A stretch of DNA of 5,120 nt from CAYLUN01 sp964386865 (GTDB lineage: Bacteria > Verrucomicrobiota > Kiritimatiellia > RFP12 > UBA1067). Location of the stretch: NCBI GenBank assembly GCA_964386865.1, contig CAYLUN010000194.1:1-5120 (forward strand). Direction: 5' to 3'. Both the position numbers and the translations under genes were made by a program. The notes beneath the pieces were generated by a model, which made no database searches, was not told where the DNA came from, and saw nothing but the letters and a program-made list of their open reading frames with translations. Each line of letters starts with the position of its first letter. The stretch's first letter is position 1. Positions 1 to 5,120 of the stretch are shown piece after piece.

Positions 1-1888
1 CGGAATCAAGGATCGGCCAATCCACCCGCGCGTCCCACGCGGCGTCTTGCGTGATGTTCGACACGCAGACCTCGGTGCCGGCCGGATCAAGGAAGAAGAG
101 TTGTTTTGCGTTACCGGACTGCGCGAAATAGACCGTCGATGTGCCCATGATGCGCGTCTGCCCGTTGAGAGCGACGTACGTGGTTTGATTGGTGTTCACG
201 CATTCGATCTTGGCAGAGTCCAGTGTCAGCGGGCCGAGCGCGCTCTCGCTACTGTTTGTCGAGGAGAAGCTCAACGTCCCGTGATCCACGACCAGCGCCG
301 TGATGGGAATGCTGTCCAGGCGTCCGCTCAGATAGCGCGCCGCCAGGTTCAGCGTCGCGTTCGTGCTGACCCGAATGGTCCGCGCAGCCTGCATGTTGCC
401 GAGAAGTCCCTCTGTCGCATTCTTCAGATTCTGTCCACTTGAGACGACCTTGAGCGTGCCTCCGGAAACCGTGATGTCGTTCGTGAAAGCATGCAGAGAA
501 TTGGCTGTCCCCGACACGCCGCCGCCCATTTCCAAAACCCCGTTGCCGCGCTTGACCCAGGAACCCGACGACACGATCCGGTTGTTGGCAGCCGAACCGG
601 CCGAGATGCGGTAGTCGCTGGCGCTGTCGACCGTAATCGCGCCGACCACCACGTTATTTGAGAGCGTCACACTCTTTTCCGCAGCCGTGTCGTCGAACCG
701 CACGTTGTCGCCGGTCGCGAAGGCCGTCGCGCTGTTGTTCGTGAGCCAGTTCTGCGACACCTTGTTCCAGCGCGCGTCACCGCTCGTGCCGTTCCAGGTC
801 AGGTCGCGCGGCGTCTGCGCCCACAGTTCACCCCTGAACCGCACTTCGCTGAGGCCGACGATGCCGGCTGCGCCCCAGTTCGTCTCGATGTTGAACCTGA
901 CGTAACGGACATTCTTCGCCACCAGCGGCACCACCTGCGCAGGTTCGTTGGCCAGGCCCGTGGCTCTGGCCAGCGGAGTGTTTGTCGAATAAGTTGAAAA
1001 GACATAATCATCATCGGCCACGCTGATCGTGAACTTTTGCACGCCGCGGTCGGTCATCCCTACCTGAGCCAGTTGCCAGAGCAGCGCGTTCGTCAAATGA
1101 TACACCGCACCGAGGTCGAACTCGGCCCATTGATTCGGCACGACGACAGGGGTGTTCGAATGCCAGAACAGGTTCGTCGCATTCGCATTCGTATGCGTGG
1201 CATACCGTCCGGCGCCGGTCAAGCCGGAGCCGTCGATCATATACTGCGGCGAGACGTATCCCGGCGTTCCCGCCCACGTGCTGCTGGCCGTCGCGCTGAC
1301 GGGCACGATGAGCGGCACGGGCACCGACGGGGAACCTTCGAACCTCACTTCGCTGAGGCCGACGTATTCGCCTCCCCCAGTAAACTTCGACTGGATGTTG
1401 AAGCGGACGTATCGGACATCCTCGGCGAGCAGCGGCCGGACTTGGACGGGTTCGTTCGCGCTTCCCGTCGCGATGTTCAGGTTGGTCGTCGCGACCGTTG
1501 CAAAGACGCGGTCCTCCCCCGCCACGCGCATCGTGAACGCGTTCACGCCGCGGCCGGTGTTGCCAGCCTGAGCCAGTTGCCAGATCAGCGCGTTCGACAC
1601 ATTATACGTTGAGCCGAGGTCGAACTCGACCCATTGGCTCGAAACTGTCGATCCGTCCGAATGCCAGAACAGGTACTGCAAATTCGCATTCGTGTGCGTG
1701 GCCATACGCCCGGTACCGGTCAGTCCGGAGCCGTTGATCATCGACACCGGCTCACCCCAGGCCGCATACCTGCTGCTCGCCGTCGCGCCGACGGGCGTGA
1801 TGATGTTAGGTGCGTCGCCGCGACACATCCCGGCTACTGCCAAACCGAACACGACTCCCAGCCACACCCTCTTCGCATTCCGTCTCAT
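1..1888 (-). CDS. Exported protein with two discoidin-like domains and PATR repeats (5' part; 3' end outside window)
   Basis: The frame is open from ATG at 1888 to the window edge: 629 codons with no stop, C-terminus missing. Residues 1-26 look like a Sec signal peptide: basic MRRNAKR, a hydrophobic core (VWLGVVFGLAVAG), and probable cleavage near RGDA. Two tandem F5/8 type C (discoidin)-like domains follow, about 30-185 and 195-353. Each has ATASS, a (I/M)(N/D)GSGLTG motif, THTNAN, FWHS, QW(V/A)EFDLG, an ALxWQLAQ strand, VRYVRFNI and a closing VGLSEVRF. From about residue 363 a second region starts with LTWNGTSGDARWN, the entry motif typical of PATR/beta-helix proteins, and contains one recognisable PATR (444-481, KRGNGVLEMGG ... 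ITVSGGTLKV). The family knowledge is that discoidin folds bind carbohydrate or surface ligands and PATR segments form extended parallel beta-helices. Binding a surface polysaccharide is therefore an inference; no catalytic domain is seen. The start is well fixed by a perfect Shine-Dalgarno. The gene lies 58 bp after the IclR stop on the same strand and may be co-transcribed with or controlled by it. Confidence 0.9.
   Translation of the reverse strand, partial: MRRNAKRVWLGVVFGLAVAGMCRGDAPNIITPVGATASSRYAAWGEPVSMINGSGLTGTGRMATHTNANLQYLFWHSDGSTVSSQWVEFDLGSTYNVSNALIWQLAQAGNTGRGVNAFTMRVAGEDRVFATVATTNLNIATGSANEPVQVRPLLAEDVRYVRFNIQSKFTGGGEYVGLSEVRFEGSPSVPVPLIVPVSATASSTWAGTPGYVSPQYMIDGSGLTGAGRYATHTNANATNLFWHSNTPVVVPNQWAEFDLGAVYHLTNALLWQLAQVGMTDRGVQKFTISVADDDYVFSTYSTNTPLARATGLANEPAQVVPLVAKNVRYVRFNIETNWGAAGIVGLSEVRFRGELWAQTPRDLTWNGTSGDARWNKVSQNWLTNNSATAFATGDNVRFDDTAAEKSVTLSNNVVVGAITVDSASDYRISAGSAANNRIVSSGSWVKRGNGVLEMGGGVSGTANSLHAFTNDITVSGGTLKVVSSGQNLKNATEGLLGNMQAARTIRVSTNATLNLAARYLSGRLDSIPITALVVDHGTLSFSSTNSSESALGPLTLDSAKIECVNTNQTTYVALNGQTRIMGTSTVYFAQSGNAKQLFFLDPAGTEVCVSNITQDAAWDARVDWPILDS
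337..1790 (-). repeat. Internal tandem duplication of the discoidin-like module (about 168 codons)
   Basis: The two discoidin-like domains of the exported protein are copies of each other at DNA level as well as protein level. The stretch CACTTCGCTGAGGCCGACG (plus strand) occurs at 842-860 and again at 1346-1364. CCTGAGCCAGTTGCCAGA recurs at about 1062 and 1566. Both pairs are 504 bp (168 codons) apart. The duplicated part is roughly 835-1790; sequence below 835 belongs to the PATR region. Long identical patches between copies suggest fairly recent duplication or gene conversion, although functional constraint on the motifs also contributes. Confidence 0.6.
446..559 (-). other. PATR (autotransporter-associated beta-strand repeat) in the discoidin/PATR protein
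   Basis: Residues W444 to about 481 read WVKRGNGVLEMGG, then a spacer, then ITVSGGTLKVV. This follows the PATR pattern LTKxGxGTLxLSG ... TxVxxGTLxV. It is the only clear copy in the visible part of this protein, and more are expected beyond the window edge. Such repeats mark exported beta-helical proteins. They do not by themselves prove type V autotransport. Confidence 0.7.
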
Positions 1889-1892
1889 CGTT

Positions 1893-1900
1893 CACCTCCT
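1893..1900 (-). promoter_or_regulatory. Strong ribosome binding site of the discoidin/PATR gene
   Basis: The minus strand reads AGGAGGTG, then AACG, then ATG (1888-1886). This is an essentially perfect anti-16S match. The core AGGAGG is 6 bases from the start, and it decides the start codon. By contrast the IclR gene upstream has no recognisable Shine-Dalgarno. Confidence 0.85.
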
Positions 1901-1906
1901 GTTGTT

Positions 1907-1954
1907 CTGCAACTTCCGCACTTCAAAACTCTCGAACTATAGAACTTTAGAACT
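1907..1954 (-). repeat. Six-unit 8-bp periodic AGTT repeat between the IclR stop and the next gene
   Basis: Read on the minus strand from 1954 to 1907, the sequence divides into six 8-bp units: AGTTCTAA, AGTTCTAT, AGTTCGAG, AGTTTTGA, AGTGCGGA, AGTTGCAG. Five begin AGTT and one AGTG; the first unit contains the IclR stop codon TAA. The units become more divergent towards the downstream ribosome binding site. The AT-rich composition stands out from the GC-rich flanks. Function is unknown; it could be a slipped-strand repeat or a protein-binding array with sub-helical spacing. Confidence 0.6.
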
Positions 1955-2384
1955 TCTCCTCAACCGCCCACCCCATGGTTGCGGAAATTCGTTTCGCCGT
2001 CTCCAGCAACCTCGGTCCGATCTTCTCTTCAAGCTCCTTGAGCGTGTAATGGATCGTCAGCACGGAGCAGCAGATCGCGCCCGCCACTTCGCCCGCGTAA
2101 TTGAAGACCGGCGCTCCAAAGCAGATGATTCCCTTGATGTACTCCTCGTTGTCGACCGCGAAGCCCTGCTTGCGGACTTTGGCCATTTCCGCCAGAAAAC
2201 GCTTCCGGTCTGTGTGCGTGTTTGAGGTGAGTTTTTCCAGCCCCTCTTTCAAGAGCCGCTCGCGCAGCGCATCATCGGCGTAGGCGGCCAGCACCTTGCC
2301 AGCGCCGTCGGCGTGCAGGCTGTAGCGCCCGCCCATGCGGCCGCCGCCGGAGCGGATCTCGCGCCCGCCCTCATGGTGGATCAA
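1947..2384 (-). CDS. IclR regulator, C-terminal fragment: effector-binding domain
   Basis: This frame carries the ligand-binding domain in the usual order. GGREIRSGGGRMGGRYSLHADGAGKVLAAY corresponds to the family's 'LHATAxGKALLA' helix region. KRFLAEMAKVRKQGFAVDNEEYIKGI corresponds to 'GYAVDDEE'. CFGAPVFNYAGEVAGAICCSV corresponds to 'IAAPVFDxxGxVxAALS'. A terminal helix (LEEKIGPRLLETAKRISATMGW) follows, and TAA lies at 1949-1947. The cysteines in ICCSV are unusual but in a strand where variation is common. It has no credible start of its own; an in-frame GTG at 2444 lies in a stretch that reads as non-homologous sequence. It is therefore the second half of the broken gene rather than an independent gene. 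Confidence 0.85.
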   Translation of the reverse strand: MIHHEGGREIRSGGGRMGGRYSLHADGAGKVLAAYADDALRERLLKEGLEKLTSNTHTDRKRFLAEMAKVRKQGFAVDNEEYIKGIICFGAPVFNYAGEVAGAICCSVLTIHYTLKELEEKIGPRLLETAKRISATMGWAVEEKF

Positions 2385-2734
2385 TAGAGGATGCGGTCGT
2401 CGTGTAGGATCCCGAGATAGACGCACTCGTTGAATTCTTTCCACAGTTCGTGCAGCGGTTCCTCTGCGGCGCGCGTCACCGACATGCGGGCTACCGGCAT
2501 GGAGTTGTAGTGGAACGAGAGCAGCGACGGCTCGTACTTCGGCCCCTCGCCAGTCTCAATGAGCACGCCCTCGGAGAGAAACGTCTGGATGCACCGGTAG
2601 ACCATGTGCTTGTTGAGCCCCGTGCCCTGGCAGATTTCCGCCAGCCCGAGCGGCTTCGGCGACTCGCATAGCAGCCTCGATATCTGGATGCCGGCACGCA
2701 GCGCCGGCACGTCATACTGTATTCCTATTTTCAT
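2381..2734 (-). CDS. IclR regulator, N-terminal fragment: winged helix-turn-helix
   Basis: This 117-residue reading frame holds the DNA-binding domain. Residues 12-24 (LRAGIQISRLLCE) form the first helix. LGLAEICQGTGLNKHMVYRCI (29-49) is the helix-turn-helix, with the recognition helix from about N41 to L53. The wing is SEGVLIETGEGPKYEPS (54-70). The linker and start of the effector domain follow (VTRAAEEPLHELWKEFNECVYLGILHDDRILY). If translated alone it would give a DNA-binding domain without most of its effector domain. Such a product might still bind its operator but could not respond to a ligand. That last point is inference. Confidence 0.85.
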   Translation of the reverse strand: MKIGIQYDVPALRAGIQISRLLCESPKPLGLAEICQGTGLNKHMVYRCIQTFLSEGVLIETGEGPKYEPSLLSFHYNSMPVARMSVTRAAEEPLHELWKEFNECVYLGILHDDRILY

Positions 2735-2735
2735 G

Positions 2736-2761
2736 GTGTACCCATGGTACACTCTTGTACC
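2736..2761 (-). promoter_or_regulatory. Putative IclR operator: three alternating TGTACC half-sites
   Basis: On the plus strand GTGTACC (2736-2742), CAT, GGTACAC (2746-2752) is a perfect 7-bp inverted repeat. A third half-site, TGTACC, follows at 2756-2761 and pairs with GGTACA as a second inverted repeat with a 4-bp spacer. The half-sites begin at 2737, 2746 and 2756, about one helical turn apart, so all face the same side of the DNA. The cluster ends one base before the IclR start codon and overlaps the candidate -10 element. Autoregulation by IclR proteins from such positions is common in the family; that this protein binds here is inferred. Confidence 0.5.
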
Positions 2762-2773
2762 GTCGGCCGTCAA
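2744..2773 (-). promoter_or_regulatory. Candidate sigma70-type promoter of the IclR gene
   Basis: The minus strand has TTGACG at 2773-2768 (5 of 6 to TTGACA), an 18-bp spacer, and TACCAT at 2749-2744 (4 of 6 to TATAAT). The -10 element would end only 9 bases before the ATG at 2734, so the transcript would be leaderless or nearly so. That fits the absence of a Shine-Dalgarno. The -10 falls inside the inverted repeat, so a bound regulator would block it. The -10 match is weak, hence the moderate confidence. Confidence 0.35.
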
Positions 2774-3250
2774 CCGAATTATTAGGCGCCTTCTTAGGCG
2801 GATTTATGGCGGACAAATGACTCGGACGTCCGTCACCGCGGCTAGGACGTGCGCGAGCCGACCGAGGTACGCGTCTCCAAACACGACCTCGTGCTCCTCA
2901 GTTATCCGGGGCCTGAACACAAAAATGATTGATTCGGTCATAACGCGCTAGGAGTTATCGGCCACCTCGGAGCGGGCCAACTATCGCCGACCAGTTCACT
3001 CTCATGTGCGCTGAAAACCACTGACGCCGAGCACGCCCGCAGGATAGCGCGGACTAGCACGGCCGTCCTCGTCTGCGGAGAACGCCCGGCTTTGCAGCAG
3101 GAATCCTAAAACATGCGCCGGACGGACGATGCCATGCGGCACTTGTCACTGTCAAACCTCGAAGCCGCATTGAGCCCGCAAGACCATGTCCCGGCAAGTC
3201 CAACAAGCGGCCAAAGGCCCACCCTACCCTCGCACCCACGTGTGCTGACG
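2774..3250. other. Intergenic region without a convincing gene
   Basis: Apart from the doubtful 45-codon ORF at 2941-2804 I find no supported gene, tRNA or CRISPR here. Short frames on both strands (for example minus-strand frames within 3054-3291 and plus-strand frames) have R-, G- and P-rich random composition and no family resemblance. CTAG occurs several times (about 2841, 2949, 3053). Small features include a 12-bp-spaced direct repeat TTAGGCG (2782-2788, 2794-2800) and a tiny GGCC-AAA-GGCC hairpin (3209-3219). Neither has an evident function. The region separates the upstream PATR gene's terminator from the IclR promoter. Confidence 0.5.
2804..2941 (-). CDS. Possible small ORF, hypothetical (45 residues)
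   Basis: ATG at 2941 opens a 45-codon frame starting MTESIIFVFRPRITEEHEVV and ending DVRVICPP before TAA at 2806-2804. An in-frame TAG three codons upstream prevents extension. Composition is protein-like, with a hydrophobic start, a charged middle and alternating hydrophobics. About two thirds of third codon positions are G or C. Against it: no clear Shine-Dalgarno, no recognised family, and the length could arise by chance. If real it would lie 69 bp before the IclR start on the same strand. Confidence 0.2.
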   Translation of the reverse strand: MTESIIFVFRPRITEEHEVVFGDAYLGRLAHVLAAVTDVRVICPP

Positions 3251-3283
3251 AAAAACCCGGGGCCGGCTTGACCCGGCCCCGGG
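3251..3283 (-). terminator. Rho-independent terminator after the upstream PATR gene
   Basis: CCCGGGGCCGG (3256-3266), loop CTTGAC (3267-3272), CCGGCCCCGGG (3273-3283) form a perfect 11-bp all-GC stem. On the minus strand the stem is followed directly by TTTTT (3255-3251). It lies 60 bp after the stop codon of the PATR gene and closes that transcription unit. The plus-strand side lacks a T-tract, so it acts in one direction only. Confidence 0.88.
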
Positions 3284-3342
3284 CGCTGCATGACAGGTAA
3301 GATATGTTTATTGGGTTGTGTGGTCTACTTGTAACAGGTCGC

Positions 3343-5120
3343 TTACATCGCGCGGATCAGGGTACCGGTGATGAGGCGGATGTAGCCGTTCGAGTTCTGC
3401 ATCACAGGCAAGCCGTTATAGCGGATGCGCGAGAGCTGGTCGTAGGTCAGCGCGGGCTGGAAGCGCAGCGAGGTCAGCCCCAGCGTGCCGGTGAGCGTGA
3501 GCTGGCCGCTCCAGGCCCCCGCCGTCTGCGCCGTGAAGGCCACCTGCCCGTTTGTCCCCAGGGCGAGCGCGCTGTTCGCCGTCAGGCTAAGCGAGACGGC
3601 CACGTTCGTGCAGGACGAGACGTCCAGGGTGCCGCCTGCGAGCACGGCGCTGCCGCCGCTCGAAAGCGCGTTGTTGGCCGCCAGCTTCAGCGTACCCGCG
3701 CTGACCGTCATCGCGCCGGTGCAGGTGTTGTTCGTGCCCGACAGCGTCAGCGTGCCCGCGCCTGTCTTGGTCAGGGAGAGCGCACCGGTCAGGCGGCCGT
3801 CATAGGTGCTGTTGGCGCTCTGATTCACCGTCAGCGTGGCCGCCGCGGCGCTGGTGATGATGCGGTTCTGCGCGTTCGTGCCCATTGACCCGGCGGCCGT
3901 GAGCAGTCCGCCCACGGTCTGGCTGAACCCGTTAAGGTTCACGGTGCCGTCCAGGCTGGAGCCGGAGGGGCTGCTGCGGCCGCCCAGTTCGAGCGTGCCC
4001 GAGGGGCACAGGGCGCCGGCCACATCCGTGCGCAGGCTGGTTCCCCAGCCCGCGTTGAGGTAGGAGTACGTGTTGTTCGTCACGGCCAGAACATTTCCCG
4101 GTCCCACAATCTCAATCCCGCCCACGCCCATGTTGACGGGAACATTCGTGACCACGACGTTGTAATTCAACAGCAGGTTGTCTGTCGTGGCGGAGCCGTT
4201 GCGCGTGACGCCGCCGGCCAGAATCAGCGTGCCGCTGCCCGCGCCGACCCGGGTCTGCCCGCTGCCGACGGTAATGGGGCCGACAACCGTGTTGACGCCG
4301 CTGAGGTTCCACAGCGCGCCTCTATTCTGGATGCCGGAGCCGTTGAGCGTCAGCGGCTCCGCGAGCGTGATGCCGCCGCTGAGCGCCAGCCGCGCGCCGG
4401 TGGCGGAAACGGTCGTGCCGCCGGCCGTGGAGCCGAGCGCGCTGGTGTGGCTGACGTTGAGGCTTCCCACGCTAATCACGGTGAGTCCGTCGTAGGCGTT
4501 GGAGGCGGAGAGCGCCAGCGTGCCGTAGCCGGCCTTGGTCAGCCTGCCGGACGAGTTCGCGGGAATGGAGCCGGAGAAGGTCAGGGTCGTCGCCCCGGAG
4601 TCGACGTTGTAGGTGCCGTTTGTCACGTCGATGGTACCGCCGCTCGCGCCGAGCGTGAAGCCGCGGTCCGTGCTGGCCGAGGAGCCAGTGCCCGTGTAGC
4701 GCAGCGTGCCGCCGTTGAAGACGAGGTTGCTGGCCCCGCTGCCGGACTGGCCCAGCATGCCCGCCGTGCCGCCGTTGCTGACGGTCGCCATCCGCAGAAC
4801 ACCCGCGTTGAGCGTGGTGGGGCCGGTGTAGGTGTTCGTGGCGGCGATCGTCAGCAGGCCCGCGCCGGACTTGGTCAGCCCGTTCACGCCGTTGGCGAGC
4901 ACTGGCGTGCCGATCGTCAGGTCGTCGCCGCTCGCGTCCGTGCGCACCACCAGTTCCACGCCGCTGCCCGCCCTGATCCCGGTTCCTCCGCTGACGGAGG
5001 CTGCTGCTCCCGCGCCCGCCTTGAGCAGTCCACCGCTGGCGAGCGTGAGGGTCTGGCCCGCGCTGAGCGGGAAGCCGACGCCGCCGCCGGACAGCAGGAG
5101 CGTGTTGAGCGTGACGCTGC
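3343..5120 (-). CDS. PATR (beta-helix) exported protein, C-terminal part (5' end outside window)
   Basis: The frame is open from the window edge to TAA at 3345-3343: 591 visible residues with no start in view. A GTG at 4959 is internal, since in-frame sequence upstream (SVTLNTLLLSGGG ... LTLASGGLLKAGAG) has the same repeat character. Composition is rich in G, T, S, A, N and L with almost no charge clusters, as in surface beta-helices. Three PATR copies are clear: LTKSGAGLLTIAATNTYTG (4878-4789), LTKAGYGTLALSASNAYDG (4542-4453) and LTKTGAGTLTLSGTNNTCTG (3774-3685). GSGTLILAGGVTRNG near 4240 is a degenerate one. The protein ends with a block common at the end of such proteins, TGTLGLTSLRFQPALTYDQLSRIRYNG, then NSNGYIRLITGTLIRAM. 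It has no C-terminal autotransporter barrel and no PEP-CTERM segment. A cell-surface or secreted structural or adhesive role is inferred. A strong terminator follows the gene. Confidence 0.92.
   Translation of the reverse strand, partial: SVTLNTLLLSGGGVGFPLSAGQTLTLASGGLLKAGAGAAASVSGGTGIRAGSGVELVVRTDASGDDLTIGTPVLANGVNGLTKSGAGLLTIAATNTYTGPTTLNAGVLRMATVSNGGTAGMLGQSGSGASNLVFNGGTLRYTGTGSSASTDRGFTLGASGGTIDVTNGTYNVDSGATTLTFSGSIPANSSGRLTKAGYGTLALSASNAYDGLTVISVGSLNVSHTSALGSTAGGTTVSATGARLALSGGITLAEPLTLNGSGIQNRGALWNLSGVNTVVGPITVGSGQTRVGAGSGTLILAGGVTRNGSATTDNLLLNYNVVVTNVPVNMGVGGIEIVGPGNVLAVTNNTYSYLNAGWGTSLRTDVAGALCPSGTLELGGRSSPSGSSLDGTVNLNGFSQTVGGLLTAAGSMGTNAQNRIITSAAAATLTVNQSANSTYDGRLTGALSLTKTGAGTLTLSGTNNTCTGAMTVSAGTLKLAANNALSSGGSAVLAGGTLDVSSCTNVAVSLSLTANSALALGTNGQVAFTAQTAGAWSGQLTLTGTLGLTSLRFQPALTYDQLSRIRYNGLPVMQNSNGYIRLITGTLIRAM
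3685..3774 (-). other. PATR copy 3 of the upstream PATR protein
   Basis: LTKTGAGTLTLSGTNNTCTG followed by AMTVSAGTLKL. The first strand is a perfect consensus. Cysteine replaces the tyrosine of NTYTG. It sits about 110 residues before the C-terminus. Confidence 0.85.
4453..4542 (-). other. PATR copy 2 of the upstream PATR protein
   Basis: LTKAGYGTLALSASNAYDG followed by LTVISVGSLNV. The NTYTG turn is changed to NAYDG and the T-rich strand has drifted, but the spacing of the unit is unchanged. Confidence 0.8.
4789..4878 (-). other. PATR copy 1 of the upstream PATR protein
   Basis: LTKSGAGLLTIAATNTYTG followed by PTTLNAGVLRM. This is the closest match in the window to the canonical PATR pattern LTKxGxGTLxLxxxNTYTGxTTxNAGTL. 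It is a 30-residue unit, 112 residues before the next copy. Confidence 0.85.

Larger units (their letters stand above)
1947..2734 (-). pseudogene. IclR-family transcriptional regulator, frame broken mid-gene
   Basis: Taken together the two halves make a protein of about 262 residues, the normal length for the IclR family (about 250-270). These are dimeric DNA-binding regulators of catabolic and transport genes that sense small metabolites. The N-terminal half (residues 1-117) is in one frame and ends with ILHDDRILY followed by TGA at 2383-2381. The homologous protein continues in another frame as LIHHEGGREIRSGGG. Re-reading one base at 2384 joins them as RILY-L-IHHEGG, matching the usual family pattern LYVDxVEG in length, so the simplest explanation is one lost base. 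No slippery heptamer is seen, which argues against programmed frameshifting. Reading through TGA in frame would not help, because the downstream sequence in that frame is unrelated. ATG at 2734 is preferred over TTG at 2773: it gives MKIGIQYDVPALRAG, where family similarity begins. No Shine-Dalgarno precedes either. Both halves look uneroded, so a recent mutation or a sequencing error is likely. Confidence 0.9.

Noticed and set aside
1037..1612. 191-codon plus-strand reading frame
   Set aside because: It is antisense to the duplicated discoidin region. Its internal similarity (VGHPYLSQLPEQRVRQMI versus GVASLSQLPDQRVRHII) only mirrors the duplication on the other strand.
1817..1888. Lipoprotein signal at C22 of the discoidin/PATR protein
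   Set aside because: The residues before the cysteine are A-G-M; a methionine at -1 does not fit a lipobox, so ordinary signal peptidase I cleavage near residue 26 is more likely.
2381..2383. TGA recoded as an amino acid in the IclR gene
   Set aside because: Continuing in the same frame after TGA gives STMRAGARSAP, which is not IclR-like. The homologous sequence is in another frame, so a shift is required.
2735..2773. TTG at 2773 as an upstream start adding 13 residues to the IclR protein
   Set aside because: The added residues (MTADGTRVYHGYT) are encoded by the -35 element and the operator palindromes, there is no Shine-Dalgarno, and family similarity begins after ATG 2734.
3209..3219. GGCC-AAA-GGCC hairpin as a second terminator
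   Set aside because: The stem is only 4 bp with a 3-base loop and no T-tract on either strand.
3054..3291. Overlapping 61-codon minus-strand frames in the intergenic region
   Set aside because: Two frames overlap each other, one runs through the terminator stem, and both have G/R/P-rich random composition without a ribosome binding site.
3304..3888. 194-codon plus-strand reading frame
   Set aside because: It lies antisense to the PATR gene, is rich in R, A, G and Q as expected of a GC-rich shadow frame, and resembles no family. The minus-strand frame carries clear PATR motifs.
1..5120. CRISPR arrays, tRNA or rRNA genes, insertion sequences
   Set aside because: No regularly spaced direct repeats with spacers, no cloverleaf-like segments, no transposase motifs and no paired terminal inverted repeats were seen.

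Overview
The window is GC-rich DNA in which all three recognisable genes lie on the minus strand. It most likely comes from a bacterium of the Planctomycetota-Verrucomicrobiota-Chlamydiota superphylum (Kiritimatiellota, Lentisphaerota or Verrucomicrobiota). That placement is an inference. It rests on two very large exported proteins built from autotransporter-associated beta-strand repeats (PATR), on discoidin-like domains of the 'INGSGL ... WVEFDLG' type fused to them, and on the adjacent IclR-type regulator. No rRNA or other phylogenetic marker is present.

Layout in the direction of transcription, from high to low coordinates. (1) 5120-3343 is the C-terminal 591 residues of a PATR protein whose start lies outside the window. 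It is followed by a strong intrinsic terminator at 3283-3251. (2) 3250-2735 is mostly non-coding, with at most one doubtful 45-codon ORF (2941-2804). It ends in a candidate promoter and a cluster of three TGTACC half-sites directly before an IclR start codon. (3) 2734-1947 is an IclR-family regulator with a complete helix-turn-helix half and a complete effector-domain half, but the reading frame breaks at about 2384 (an in-frame TGA followed by a shift). (4) 1946-1889 is a short gap holding six units of an 8-bp periodic AGTT repeat and a very strong Shine-Dalgarno sequence. (5) 1888-1 is the N-terminal 629 residues of a second large exported protein: signal peptide, two tandem discoidin-like domains, then a PATR/beta-helix region running off the window edge.

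The likely relationship is that the IclR protein controls its own promoter and the downstream exported discoidin/PATR gene, which starts 58 bp after the regulator's stop on the same strand. The upstream PATR gene is a separate unit closed by its own terminator. Such proteins are usually thought of as cell-surface or secreted adhesion or polysaccharide-binding factors, but no catalytic domain is visible and the ligand is unknown. The frame break means the regulator is either a recent pseudogene or carries a sequencing or assembly error.

Nothing in the window amounts to a clearly new system. The most noteworthy items are the operator cluster, the frameshifted regulator, the 8-bp periodic spacer, and a PATR protein whose complete C-terminus carries neither a beta-barrel nor a PEP-CTERM anchor.
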